Shown here: positions 48,052 through 57,181 of the stretch, piece after piece
Numbering within the stretch: the stretch's first letter is position 1
Layout: each line of letters begins with the position of its first letter
Notes under the pieces: generated by a model
Database searches by the model: none
What the model was told of the DNA's origin: nothing
What the model saw: the letters and a program-made list of their open reading frames with translations, nothing else
Translations under genes and position numbers: made by a program
Origin: Marinobacter sp. AC-23
GTDB lineage: Bacteria > Pseudomonadota > Gammaproteobacteria > Pseudomonadales > Oleiphilaceae
Assembly (NCBI RefSeq): GCF_001858325.1
Contig: NZ_MBPP01000045.1
Span: 62,001 to 126,000 of the forward strand
Direction: 5' to 3'
Length of the DNA: 64,000 bases

Positions 48052-48618
48052 TTAAGCCCGGCTCAAGAACTTCCGCTCTTCCACATTGATCTTGATGCGA
48101 TCGCCCGTGGATATGTGCTCAGGAACCTGTATTACCAGGCCGGTTGCCATTCTCGCAGGCTTGGTGCGAGCGGTTGCTGACCCACCCTTTACTGACGGGT
48201 CGGTTTCCTCAATATCCAGCTCAACGGTTGGCGGTAACGCCAGGGAAACCGGCGCTTCACTGACCAGAATCACCATAACGCCCTGGGTATCTTCGCTGAT
48301 GAACAGCAGTTCGTCCGCAATGGCTTCACGGTTCAGGCTGTACTGCGTAAAGTCTTCGTTATCCATGAAGACGTATTCATCGCCATCAGAATAGGAAAAG
48401 GATGCAGCCCTGCGCACAAGATCGGCAAGGTTCAGCATATCCGTGTCTTTAAACGTCTGGTCAATCTTGTTGCCTGTTACCACGTCGTACATGCGCATGC
48501 GGTAGAGACTGCCGCCGGCACGGCCCTGAGGAACAGAGCGCTCAATATCCTTGACGAAATATACCCGCCCTTCGTATTCAACTGCAGAATTCTTCTTGAT
48601 TTCACTTGCTCTAGGCAT
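48052..48618 (-). CDS. yeiP: Elongation factor P-like protein YeiP
   Basis: 188 residues, three OB-like beta domains as in [23 protein letters not shown] and [23 protein letters not shown] replace the usual EF-P loop: the tip carries Arg-Ala where EF-P has the modified Lys, as in the YeiP branch. C-terminal [17 protein letters not shown]. Binds ribosomes, probably relieving stalls at special motifs; data on YeiP are limited. First gene of a three-gene minus-strand unit. Confidence 0.92.
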   Translation of the reverse strand: MPRASEIKKNSAVEYEGRVYFVKDIERSVPQGRAGGSLYRMRMYDVVTGNKIDQTFKDTDMLNLADLVRRAASFSYSDGDEYVFMDNEDFTQYSLNREAIADELLFISEDTQGVMVILVSEAPVSLALPPTVELDIEETDPSVKGGSATARTKPARMATGLVIQVPEHISTGDRIKINVEERKFLSRA

Positions 48619-48903
48619 TTTTTAAAGCTCCAAAACAATACCGTAAACGCATCCATACTGGGTATAAGCCAGCCTGTTTCACTCCTGGCGATTCTACCCG
48701 CAGACCTGCCCTGCCGATACAGGACAAGTGGACACTATAGGACATTCTGTAAAAAGCTTCCTGGCGCTATAATCGGATTCATATAAGAAAAACCAATTTG
48801 ATGTAAGCTATGCCCCATTGTGACCATCATATTTGCCCTAACCTGGTTTCAGGCAGGCACATTACGCATGGTCAGCACGCTTACGGCTAATCTGAAAGGT
48901 GTT

Positions 48904-49758
48904 ATGAAAGTACCCAAGAGACTACAACCCCTAGTCGACGACGGCATGGTCGACGAAGTGCTTTACCAGCTTATGAGCGGTAAAGAAGCACAAGTTTACG
49001 TGGTGCGATGTGGCGAAGACCTACGCTGCGCAAAGGTATTCAAGGAAGCGAAGAAGCGGAGCTTCAAACAGGCTGTTGAGTACCAGGAAGGGAGAAAGGT
49101 ACGTAATAGCCGCCGCGCCCGAGCCATGAGCAAAAAGACCCGGTACGGGCAGAAAGAGCAGGAGAATGCTTGGCTCAATGCAGAAGTGGATGCCCTTTAT
49201 CGCCTAGCCAGGGCCGGCGTACGCGTACCAGAGCCCATGGGGTTTGTGGACGGTGTATTGCTGATGGAGATGATTGCCGATGCCGATGGCAAAGCTGCCC
49301 CACGGCTGGACGACATTACTCTTGTTCCAGAGCAGGCCAGAGATTACCACCACCGGGTTATCGCAGAGATTGTCCGAATGCTAAGTGTTGGACTGATCCA
49401 CGGCGACCTGTCGGAATTCAACGTACTGGTGGAGGGCAAAGGCCCTGTGATCATTGACCTGCCCCAGGCTGTAAACGCTGCCGGCAACAATAACGCCGAG
49501 CGCATGCTTGAGCGGGATGTGGACAATATGCGCCGCTATTTTGGCAAATACGCGCCCGACCTTCTGGTTACCGATTACGGTAAGGAAATCTGGGCGCTGT
49601 ATGAAAGCGGCGACCTGCACGCAGACAGTGAGCTTACCGGGTGTTTCGAGCACGACACCCGCAGCGCCGATGTGGACGAGCTTATGGCGGTAATCGATTC
49701 TGCCAAAGAGGAAGAGCGCGAACGCCAGGAGCGCATGCTGGACGACGACGAGGACTAG
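48904..49758 (+). CDS. RIO-family serine protein kinase
   Basis: 284 residues from MKVPKRLQPLVDDGMVDEV; an open frame 28 codons longer is rejected for its unlikely N-terminus. ATP-binding lysine region GKEAQVYVVRCGEDLRCAKVFKE, catalytic loop LIHGDLSEFNVLV (about 163-175) and metal-binding IIDLPQAVN (about 180-188) are RIO kinase hallmarks. A basic stretch NSRRARAMSKKTRYG lies between. The C-terminus is very acidic (EEERERQERMLDDDED). Targets in bacteria unknown. Divergent from yeiP. Confidence 0.88.
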   Translation: MKVPKRLQPLVDDGMVDEVLYQLMSGKEAQVYVVRCGEDLRCAKVFKEAKKRSFKQAVEYQEGRKVRNSRRARAMSKKTRYGQKEQENAWLNAEVDALYRLARAGVRVPEPMGFVDGVLLMEMIADADGKAAPRLDDITLVPEQARDYHHRVIAEIVRMLSVGLIHGDLSEFNVLVEGKGPVIIDLPQAVNAAGNNNAERMLERDVDNMRRYFGKYAPDLLVTDYGKEIWALYESGDLHADSELTGCFEHDTRSADVDELMAVIDSAKEEERERQERMLDDDED

Positions 49759-49765
49759 CGCCCTG

Positions 49766-49791
49766 TGGCTAGCCGCCAGCCAGGCTAGCCA
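49766..49791. terminator. Hairpin between RIO kinase and convergent gene
   Basis: A perfect nine-bp stem (TGGCTAGCC with GGCTAGCCA) has an eight-base loop. It begins eight bases after the RIO stop. It lacks a T-run. Confidence 0.55.
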
Positions 49792-49796
49792 AGTGC

Positions 49797-50471
49797 TTAC
49801 CACGCAAGCCAGATAACGTGTTTAGCACCTTTGCCGGGGCGGTGAGCCCGCACGGTTACGGCTTCCGCCGTAAGACCCGCGCGCTTCAGCCGTTCGGTGA
49901 AGGTTGGATCCTGCCCTGCCGACCAATAGGCCAGAACACCATCTGGCCGAAGCGCCGCCTGGGCAGCGTCAATACCCGCCGGCGTGTACAGCCAATCGTT
50001 TTCTTTGCGCGTCAGGCCCTCTGGGCCGTTATCTATATCCAGCAAAATAGCGTCGTAGCTGGCAGGCGAGCTTTTGATCAATTGCACGACATCGCCAATG
50101 TGTACTCGGGCGCGGGGGTCGTTTAGTGGATAGCCCGCTGCACTGCCTAAAGGCCCCTGGTTCCAGTGCTCTACTTCGGGCACAAGCTCAGCGACCGTCA
50201 CCTCTGCGGTGTCACCCAGTGATTGCAAAGCTGCAGCAAGGGTGAAGCCCATGCCCAGTCCGCCAATCAGCACTTTAGGTGCAGGATGATCCGCAATGCG
50301 CTCACAAGCCAGAGTGGCAAGCGCATCCTCAGAGCCATGCAGGCGAGTGTTCATCAGCTCACCTGAAGTACCCGCGATTCGAATGGAGAATTCCTGATCG
50401 CGCTGCAGCAGGCGTAACTCTGTGCCTTTTCCGGGGATAATCGCAGTACCAAGCAACTCGAAGCGAGCCAT
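49797..50471 (-). CDS. Spermidine synthase-like methyltransferase-fold protein, paralogue
   Basis: 224 residues. VLIGGLGMGFTLAAALQSLG (in part GGLGMGFTLAAAL, about 71-83), ITVAELVPEVEHW-like TVAELVPEVEHWNQG and DAILLDIDNGPEGLTRKEND define the nucleotide-binding fold. The motif ILLDID-x-x-P is shared with the protein at 19846-20577, so both belong to one subgroup distinct from classical SpeE. The N-terminus MARFELLGTAIIPGKGTELRLL is a small beta sheet. Probably a transferase using an aminopropyl or methyl donor; the reaction is unknown. Confidence 0.72.
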   Translation of the reverse strand: MARFELLGTAIIPGKGTELRLLQRDQEFSIRIAGTSGELMNTRLHGSEDALATLACERIADHPAPKVLIGGLGMGFTLAAALQSLGDTAEVTVAELVPEVEHWNQGPLGSAAGYPLNDPRARVHIGDVVQLIKSSPASYDAILLDIDNGPEGLTRKENDWLYTPAGIDAAQAALRPDGVLAYWSAGQDPTFTERLKRAGLTAEAVTVRAHRPGKGAKHVIWLAW

Positions 50472-50510
50472 AAAAACCTCTGAAGGTGGAATCCTGAATA
50501 GTGAGGGAAA

Positions 50511-50950
50511 TCAATGCTGCGCGAGAATGGCTCGTTCTGTATGCCCGGGCAATACGCCGGTTAACCAGGCCTCAACAACAACCTCGCCGTGTTGGTTGGA
50601 CAGTATCGCTTCAGCCTTTGCGCGGTTGCGCTCATCGGCTTCGGTAATGGTGAACTCACAGGTAATGGTATCGCCGAAGTAAACTGGCCGGCGGAACCGG
50701 AAATTCATTCCGGATGCCAGCCAGCCAATTTGCCACCCACTTCGGTAATCATGCCTCCGACCAGCAAGCCGTGGCAGATTTTACCCCGGAAATCCTTGGC
50801 AGCGGCGAAACGCTCATCGTAGTGAATCGGATTCATATCCCGGCTGATTTCGCCGAACGCTACCGTGTCATTCTCAGTGAACGTTCGGGTAACCGTAAAC
50901 ACGTCACCCGCTTTGAGGCCCCGAATGGCCTGTTCTCGAATATACGTCAC
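50511..50950 (-). CDS. MaoC-like (hotdog) dehydratase, frameshifted
   Basis: 146 residues after repair. Starts with GTG after CGGAGAGC. Hydratase-2 signature: FGEISRDMNPIHYDERFAA with the Asp and His of the active site (D39 and H44, approximately), then KICHGLLVGGMITEVGG. One C is lost at about 50732 and the rest, QIGWLASGMNFRFRRPVYFGDT, follows in the next frame. Likely (R)-specific enoyl-CoA hydratase or a related acyl-CoA enzyme. Adjacent genes are unrelated in function. Confidence 0.85.
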
Positions 50951-50987
50951 TAAGGGCTCTCCGGGACTCTGTCAGGTATATAAAGCG

Positions 50988-51352
50988 TCACACTCGGCCA
51001 GCCAGGCGGCGCTCAACCCATGAATGGTAAAGTTTGGCCAGGGAAGGTCGAATCACGGGTAAGGATATCAGCCATGCCAGTGGTTTCAGTACCGGGACTC
51101 GCGACATTAACAGTATGTACGCGTCCATCTCACGATGGATTTCGCCTGATCATCCTTCACATGCAATTCCCGAAGTGCTTTACCCGGATCTACACCCTGC
51201 TGGCGCAGCTCGTCGTCGCGACCTGTGATGTCCAGCCATTCAACCGACTCACCGGTTTTCCCCGCCAGCTTTTCGTACCAGCGGCGATCCTTGATACAGG
51301 TGGAGCAGGAACCATCGTAAAAAACGATCAGCTTGCCGGATTTCAGACTCAT
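50988..51352 (-). CDS. DCC-family thiol-disulfide oxidoreductase (DUF393), frameshifted
   Basis: 121 residues after repair. The ATG follows GGGAGGGCTTTT. VFYDGSCSTCIKDRRWYEKL contains the CxxC redox pair (about 14-17) and the family DxxC setting, then VEWLDITGRDDEL. The frame is lost at about 51145 (GGG read as GG); the end, GEIHREMDAYILLMSRVPV...WLISLPVIRPSLAKLYHSWV (in part), restores a normal C-terminus. Function in bacteria unclear; related proteins have thioredoxin-like folds. Confidence 0.85.
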
Positions 51353-51409
51353 AAAAGCCCTCCCGTCATAACGAAAGCCTGGCAAGTACTCTAACACACC
51401 CGGCAAGCT

Positions 51410-52666
51410 TCAGCCGGCAGGCTCAGAAAGCGCAACAGCAGGTTCCGCTGCATGTTTGCGTTCGCTACGTGCGATAACCGCGGTGCCCACCAAATCCCCG
51501 GTAACATTAAGCCCCGTAGCACCCATACCGACCAGTGCATCAATGGAAACCAGCAATGCGACCGTTTCGATAGGCAGCCCAACCTGGGCAAAAACCGTGG
51601 CAATCATCACAATGCCAGCCCCGGGAACACCCGCGGTTCCGATGGAGGTAAGCGTACCAATGAGTACAATTTCCGCCATGGTCATCAGATCCAGGGGAAT
51701 ACCAACAACATTGGCCGCAAACACCGCAGAAATCGCGATACGAATCGCCGCGCCGTCCATATTAATAGTGGCGCCTAGCGGCAAGCTGAAACCATAGATC
51801 TGCTTGGGAATACCCAACCGCCGTGCCGCATCCAGTGTCAGCGGCAAGGTGCCTGAACTGCTCTGGGTAGCAAAAGCCGTTGCCATGGGCGTACGCGCTT
51901 CACGAAAAAATTCCCGCACTCGCACACCGTAAAAGCGCATCAGAATGCAGTAAACAACCAGGTGCACAGCCAGCGCGATATAAAGCACCATCACCATATC
52001 GCCCAGCGCCAGTATAGTGGTCATGCCCTGCTCACCAGCGGTCTTGGCAACAATCGCGAACACACCAATAGGAACGTACTGCAGCACGCCAGACATGACT
52101 TTCAGGGTGATCTCGTTAAGCCCTTCTACAACCTTGTAAAGGTGTTCGCCAAGCTCTGCATGGGCCTCACTCTCACGTAGTTTCAGCAGCGCAATACCAA
52201 AAACAATGGCAGTGAAGATGATGCCCAACAGGTTTAGCTCGGTAAACGCTGCAAAAATATTATCGGGCACGATTTTCAGCAGCACACTCACGAACCCGGG
52301 GTTATCCGGCACTTTTACATCTGCGCTTTCATCCAGCGCCATACCGCTTCCTGGCTCAAGCAGGGTAGCCACAACCAACCCCACCACAATGGCCAGTGCT
52401 GAGGTCATCACGTAAAACCCGAACAGTTTGCGCCCAACTCGGCCCATGCTGCCGATATTGGCCTGATTGATACCCACCATCAGGGTGAACAACACAATAG
52501 GCACAATTAGAAACTTGAGCAGGCGCAGCAGCAACTCGCCAAAGGGCGCCAGCCAGTCGGCAGCCTGCTGCCCGCCGAGCATTCCGACTGCAACACCTAG
52601 CACCAGTGCGATGCTTACGCGAAGGATCAGTGAGGAGTTCAGATAGCTATGGAAGAGGGCTCTCAT
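51410..52666 (-). CDS. Dicarboxylate/amino acid:cation symporter (DAACS family)
   Basis: 418 residues from MRALFHSYLNSS; a start ten codons upstream is less likely. Motifs of the GltP/DctA family: ATQSSSGTLPLTLDA (reentrant loop 1), GATINMDGAAIRIAI (helix 7 substrate and Na+ site), GTAGVPGAGIVMI (loop 2) and ALVGMGATGLNVTGD in helix 8. Na+- or H+-coupled uptake of glutamate, aspartate, serine/threonine or C4-dicarboxylates. Its neighbour, threonine aldolase, is on the same strand 106 bp upstream, which may hint at hydroxy-amino acids; that is speculative. Confidence 0.88.
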   Translation of the reverse strand: MRALFHSYLNSSLILRVSIALVLGVAVGMLGGQQAADWLAPFGELLLRLLKFLIVPIVLFTLMVGINQANIGSMGRVGRKLFGFYVMTSALAIVVGLVVATLLEPGSGMALDESADVKVPDNPGFVSVLLKIVPDNIFAAFTELNLLGIIFTAIVFGIALLKLRESEAHAELGEHLYKVVEGLNEITLKVMSGVLQYVPIGVFAIVAKTAGEQGMTTILALGDMVMVLYIALAVHLVVYCILMRFYGVRVREFFREARTPMATAFATQSSSGTLPLTLDAARRLGIPKQIYGFSLPLGATINMDGAAIRIAISAVFAANVVGIPLDLMTMAEIVLIGTLTSIGTAGVPGAGIVMIATVFAQVGLPIETVALLVSIDALVGMGATGLNVTGDLVGTAVIARSERKHAAEPAVALSEPAG

Positions 52667-52771
52667 CCGATCGCCCCCGATAATAATGATGTGCACAATG
52701 GCATAGTACGAGTTCCTGATTCGGGATGGCGCCGATTGTGGTGGAAATCATCAGGCAGGTAAACCGCTAGC

Positions 52772-53803
52772 TTATGCCTGCAACTGGCGCACATCCGCCA
52801 AAAACCGATCAACAACCTCCGGTGTGGTGGCCCAGGAGCACATCAGGCGTGCGCAGCCGCCGATAAAGTTGTAGAAACGCCAACCTTTTGCCCGCAACGC
52901 AGCCTGCAAGGCCTCGGGCATTTCTACAAAAACCCCATTTACCTGCCTTGGGTACCTGAGCTTAATTCCTGGCAAGCCGGCCAGTCCATCAGCAAGCCTT
53001 GTCGCACAGGCGTTGGCATGACGGGCATTTTCCAGCCACACATTATTTTCTAGCAACCCACACCAGGGCGCAGAAATATATCGCATTTTAGAGGCCAGTT
53101 GTCCGGCCTGCTTGCAGCGCCATTCAAAGTCTTCGGCCAGCGCCTTATTAAAAAACACCACAGCCTCGCCCAAGGCCAAACCATTCTTGGTTCCGGAAAA
53201 ACACAGCACATCAACGCCCACTTTCCAGGTGATTTCCGATGGGTGTACATCTAGCGCCGCCACAGCATTCGCAAACCGAGCGCCGTCCATGTGTATATTC
53301 AGTTTGTACTGATCCGCCAGTGTGCGGATATCGCGAAGTTCATCCGGCGTATAGATGGTGCCAACTTCCGTTGCCTGAGTAAGGCTAAGAACCTTGGGTT
53401 TAGGGTAGTGAATATCGGTGCGCTTAGTCACCAGATGCTCAATACTCTCCGGTGTCAGCTTCCCGTTTTCGCCCTGCCCTAACAACAGTTTGGCACCATT
53501 GGAGGCATATTCCGGCCCGCCACACTCATCTGTTTCAATGTGCGCCAGCTCATGGCATATCACGCTGTGAAACGATTGCCCCATGGACGCCAGCGCCAAC
53601 GAGTTGGCCGCCGTACCATTAAATACAAAGTAGACATCGCAATCTGTATCAAACAAAGAGCGCAACCCATCTGCTGCCCGCTGTGTCCAGCTATCCTCGC
53701 CGTACGCTGGCTCATCCACGCGGTTTGCCGCCTCCATCGCCTTCCAGGCCTGGGGACATACGCCACTGTAATTATCGCTGGCAAACTGCTCCGAACGTGA
53801 CAC
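52772..53803 (-). CDS. ltaE: Low-specificity L-threonine aldolase
   Basis: 343 residues from the GTG that follows GAGGAGTGTTGCC; a TTG 15 bases upstream overlaps that site. PLP-dependent fold type I. QFASDNYSGVCP at the N-terminus, VFNGTAANSLALASM, HIETDECGGPEYASNGAKL, NIHMDGARFANA with the PLP-binding Asp, and SGTKNGLALGEAV with the Schiff-base Lys (about 205). Splits threonine or allo-threonine to glycine and acetaldehyde. Confidence 0.92.
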   Translation of the reverse strand: MSRSEQFASDNYSGVCPQAWKAMEAANRVDEPAYGEDSWTQRAADGLRSLFDTDCDVYFVFNGTAANSLALASMGQSFHSVICHELAHIETDECGGPEYASNGAKLLLGQGENGKLTPESIEHLVTKRTDIHYPKPKVLSLTQATEVGTIYTPDELRDIRTLADQYKLNIHMDGARFANAVAALDVHPSEITWKVGVDVLCFSGTKNGLALGEAVVFFNKALAEDFEWRCKQAGQLASKMRYISAPWCGLLENNVWLENARHANACATRLADGLAGLPGIKLRYPRQVNGVFVEMPEALQAALRAKGWRFYNFIGGCARLMCSWATTPEVVDRFLADVRQLQA

Positions 53804-53924
53804 GGCAACACTCCTCAATCGGGTAATTAAACGCGGGGAATCCCTTGAAGCTACACGAGTTTTTATTGAACGCCAATGAGACCAGAGTACGAGGCCGTTT
53901 GGTACGCAGAGCGAGGATCGATCA

Positions 53925-56024
53925 TCAGGCGGCTATCACTGGAGATGCGCTTTGATCACTGGACGACGTCGGGTTATTAGCTCCAGCAATGGTTCTGGCG
54001 GTTCGCTCAAACGTCAGGGCTATGCGCTCGAACATACCTTCAACGGTTGCCGTTTGTGCATCTGCCTCTTTGGTTGCATGAACAGCGGCTAGCAACTCGG
54101 CACTCACTTTCCGGAATCGGGCGTTTATTTCGCCGCGGGCGCTTAACAGATAGGTGTCTGCCAACACCTGTTGCCACTGGGCAAGTTTCGCATCTACCTC
54201 AGCGCTGCGATGGTTTTTGATCCGCCTTCTCAGGCGAATGGACATATGGCCAATGTTAAGGCCGGTAAAGCCCAGGTCCGTCATATCCCGGTTGGAGCTC
54301 CCCGATCCCTGATCATAGTTGGCAAGCCGCAACAGGCGCTCCCCCATGCGGCCATTAAGCCAGCTCTCAGGCCGGCGCTGGTAATCAATGGCGGTAAGAT
54401 CGCGAGCGGTTGCTTTGAGTAGCCGGCGCTGCATGAGTTGGCCATCCAAAGGCGTGATCAGTTTGAACACCCAGTAAAGAATACTGATACCCACAAACAG
54501 TCCCAGAGCATTACTGGTCGCAACGTCCGTACTGAACGTCATATTGTTTCCGGGCTGAACAATAAGCGTAAAAGGGATGCAAAAGCCTAGGCCGTAAGGC
54601 AGAGTCGGCCGATCTGCAAGCGCCAACAGACCTATAAAATAAGGCCCGGCAAGCACCAGCACCAACATTTCAAAGTCTCCACTACTTCTCGACAAAAGAC
54701 CCAGCCCGAAAAACAGCGCCACCGGGATCGCCACCACAACCCCGAGCAGCAGGCGGCGCAGCATGAACGTCAACACGACCAGAGAAAAGCGGGCAAACAT
54801 TACAGAAAATACCACGGGCATGATCATAAGCATGATGGCCGCAGGGCTGCCGGTGCCTAACCATATCGTTGCCCCGATTGCGAACACGACCGCTGTTCGG
54901 AACCCATTAACAATACCCACCAACGGATCCCTGTGGGTTTTCAGCTTGGAGGCTTTGAGCAGTGTCTGATCGCGGTTTTCAAGTGCGTTGTAAGCCCTCA
55001 AGACCATAACCAGATCCGCCACCAGCTCCACAGCTGTCTGGGTAAGGCGGATAACAATGGCAGATTCGTTTACGTAAGCGGCTCTATGTTCCAGAAGTGC
55101 CCGCCTCAGTGCCTGGGCCTGATGATAGGATTCTTCATAGCTGTCTGCTTCTGCGATTCGTATGAAGAGAGTTCGCATGTCTGCCAGTAAGTTGCTGAAT
55201 GCCTTTGAAACCAAATCCGGATGATTTCTCGGAAAGCGCCCCATAATTTGCGTCACCGCCAACAGAGACATCACCTTGTTGCAGAGCAGGTTTGCTGCCC
55301 TGCTCCGCCCCGGCCCTTCAGGCCCCTCATAGGCCACAGCGCTGGAATCATCATTCAGCACAACCAGCGTTTCCAAAATCTCATCCGCATGCTGGTGTCG
55401 CTGCTCATGGGTGCTGCTCGGGTCCAGCTCCAGTGAGAGGTATTCGAGGGTTTTGTTGATCACGTTTCGGGAATGATTACGAAGGCTGTCTTTTACCGTC
55501 ACCGGCCACAACAACTGGCTGACCAGCATGGCACAGAGAGCACCAACCGTTATTTCGCTGATACGGGACTGGGCAATATCAAACACGGCCCGACCGTCCG
55601 CGGCACTGGCGTCGGCCATAACCATGATGACCACCAGGCCTGCCGTCATTCCTGACATGGCAAAGGCGTAGATGAAGTTAGTGTTGTGCACCATGGAGGA
55701 GGCAGCGGAGTTCAGGCCAATCCACAGCGTGAGACAGGCCAGTGCCAACAGCGGGTAAGGCATGAAAAATGCCAGGATTAAAATCCCCACACCGCCGCCC
55801 ACCACCGAACCGGAAATCTGGCACAGGGCTTTTTCAGTTACCAGCCCGCTTTCCGGGCGAATCTGTAGGAAAACGGCGGATACCAGCGCCCAATAGGGAC
55901 GGTCAAGCTGCAGGTACATGGACACCAGCAACGCCAGCGCCATGGATATCACCCCTTTCACAGCAAATATCACCGCGTGCCTGTTTGGCGTCAGAAGCTG
56001 GGCAAGCAGCGGGTGAAGCGTCAT
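53925..56024 (-). CDS. FUSC-family efflux pump, AaeB-like
   Basis: 699 residues from the ATG of MTLHPLLAQLL (GGGGAG ahead at 9 bp). Two blocks of about five helices (about 20-180 and 385-530) are separated by cytoplasmic helical domains, the layout of FUSC/AaeB proteins. Motifs: LDRPYWALVSAVFLQIRPESG in helix 2 and VVGGGVGILILAFF. In E. coli AaeAB exports aromatic carboxylic acids. The 3' soluble tail ends in polar Ser/Asn. Third gene of an AaeXAB-like operon. Confidence 0.88.
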   Translation of the reverse strand: MTLHPLLAQLLTPNRHAVIFAVKGVISMALALLVSMYLQLDRPYWALVSAVFLQIRPESGLVTEKALCQISGSVVGGGVGILILAFFMPYPLLALACLTLWIGLNSAASSMVHNTNFIYAFAMSGMTAGLVVIMVMADASAADGRAVFDIAQSRISEITVGALCAMLVSQLLWPVTVKDSLRNHSRNVINKTLEYLSLELDPSSTHEQRHQHADEILETLVVLNDDSSAVAYEGPEGPGRSRAANLLCNKVMSLLAVTQIMGRFPRNHPDLVSKAFSNLLADMRTLFIRIAEADSYEESYHQAQALRRALLEHRAAYVNESAIVIRLTQTAVELVADLVMVLRAYNALENRDQTLLKASKLKTHRDPLVGIVNGFRTAVVFAIGATIWLGTGSPAAIMLMIMPVVFSVMFARFSLVVLTFMLRRLLLGVVVAIPVALFFGLGLLSRSSGDFEMLVLVLAGPYFIGLLALADRPTLPYGLGFCIPFTLIVQPGNNMTFSTDVATSNALGLFVGISILYWVFKLITPLDGQLMQRRLLKATARDLTAIDYQRRPESWLNGRMGERLLRLANYDQGSGSSNRDMTDLGFTGLNIGHMSIRLRRRIKNHRSAEVDAKLAQWQQVLADTYLLSARGEINARFRKVSAELLAAVHATKEADAQTATVEGMFERIALTFERTARTIAGANNPTSSSDQSASPVIAA

Positions 56025-56038
56025 GAAAGGCAACTCCC

Positions 56039-56911
56039 CTAGTCTGATTCGGGATCAGCTTCCAGATAAATGGAAACCGTCATGCCGGCACTGATATTTA
56101 CACCTTCCGGAAGGGGGTCGAGGGCTATATCCACCGGGATGCGCTGGGCAAGGCGCACCCAGTTAAAGGCTTGCTGCACCTGGGGCAGCATCTGGCTATC
56201 ACTGCTGGTATTCGAATCCGCAATACCACGGGCGATGCTGGCCACCTCGCCACTAAGCTTTTTACCGCCAGACAGCAGAGTAATCCGGGCTTTTTGCCCT
56301 ACCTGCACCAAATGCAGCTTGGTTTCTTCAAAGTACCCGGTTACGTAAAAAGAGTCGCTTTTAATAAGCGATAATACGTCTGTGCCCCGAGATGCGAAAT
56401 TGCCCTGGCGTAAAGAAAGGTTGTTCACAATACCGCTCTCGGGCGCCAGCACCTTTGTCCGCTTCAGATCAATTCGGGCTGTATTGAGCTCGGCTTGTGC
56501 AAGCTGATAACTGGCTTTGGCTGTCTCGGCGCGAATACGATAGGCCTCCAGGCTTTCCTCGCTAATAGACCTGCTCTCAGCCATGCGCTGCCGGCGTTCA
56601 TACTGATGCTTGGCGAGATCCCAACCTGTGCGCTCCTGAGCAAGGCGCGCATTATTCTCTGCGAATTTTGCCCGATAGCGGGTATCGTCGATAGTGAACA
56701 GTGGGTCGCCTTTGCTAACAAGCTGGTTGTTGTCCACATTCACACCGGTTACCCAACCCGACACGTCAGGCGCGATCGTGATGACATCCGCGCGAATCCG
56801 GCCGTCTCGTGTCCAGGGCGAATAGAGGTAGTGATCCCACACCCAGGCCCCAGCTATAACGGCAGCAGCTACCACCAGCAATGTCAGTCCAACGCGCCCC
56901 AACTTTCCCAT
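56039..56911 (-). CDS. HlyD-family membrane fusion protein, AaeA-like
   Basis: 290 residues from MGKLGRVGLTLLVVAAAV (start after GGAAGCTC). One N-terminal helix, then YSPWTRDGRIRADVITIAPDVSGWV (in part SPWTRDGRIRADVI, about 33-46), a coiled-coil hairpin, and the lipoyl/barrel halves with LAPESGIVNNLSLRQGNF. Periplasmic adaptor linking the FUSC pump to an outer-membrane channel. It starts 10 bp after the DUF1656 gene and ends 14 bp before the pump gene. Confidence 0.9.
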   Translation of the reverse strand: MGKLGRVGLTLLVVAAAVIAGAWVWDHYLYSPWTRDGRIRADVITIAPDVSGWVTGVNVDNNQLVSKGDPLFTIDDTRYRAKFAENNARLAQERTGWDLAKHQYERRQRMAESRSISEESLEAYRIRAETAKASYQLAQAELNTARIDLKRTKVLAPESGIVNNLSLRQGNFASRGTDVLSLIKSDSFYVTGYFEETKLHLVQVGQKARITLLSGGKKLSGEVASIARGIADSNTSSDSQMLPQVQQAFNWVRLAQRIPVDIALDPLPEGVNISAGMTVSIYLEADPESD

Positions 56912-56921
56912 GAGCTTCCTT

Positions 56922-57122
56922 TTAGTCCCCAAACAGATAAACAATAGCAGCCAAATAACAAACGAAGACAGCCACATCAAACCAGGCTTCCTTCCAAATA
57001 TAATGGCGCAGGCCCAAATAATGCAGAGCCAGTCGCGTAGCTGCCGTCAAAATAAACGCCATAGGCACCAGCACCACGAAGGGGCTGAACAACATTCCAC
57101 CAATGCTCATTTCGTAAAGCAT
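56922..57122 (-). CDS. DUF1656 (AaeX-like) small membrane protein
   Basis: 66 residues from MLYEMSIGGMLFSPFV, preceded by AAGGATGAC. Two membrane helices; ending WFDVAVFVCYLAAIVYLF. The DUF1656 family nearly always precedes an HlyD-FUSC pair, as here. Role in the pump is unknown. First gene of the operon. Confidence 0.9.
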   Translation of the reverse strand: MLYEMSIGGMLFSPFVVLVPMAFILTAATRLALHYLGLRHYIWKEAWFDVAVFVCYLAAIVYLFGD

Positions 57123-57181
57123 GTCATCCTTATTATCGACGTGTTGCCGCAAGAAGCATTCCGATAACCCATAAAATACGT

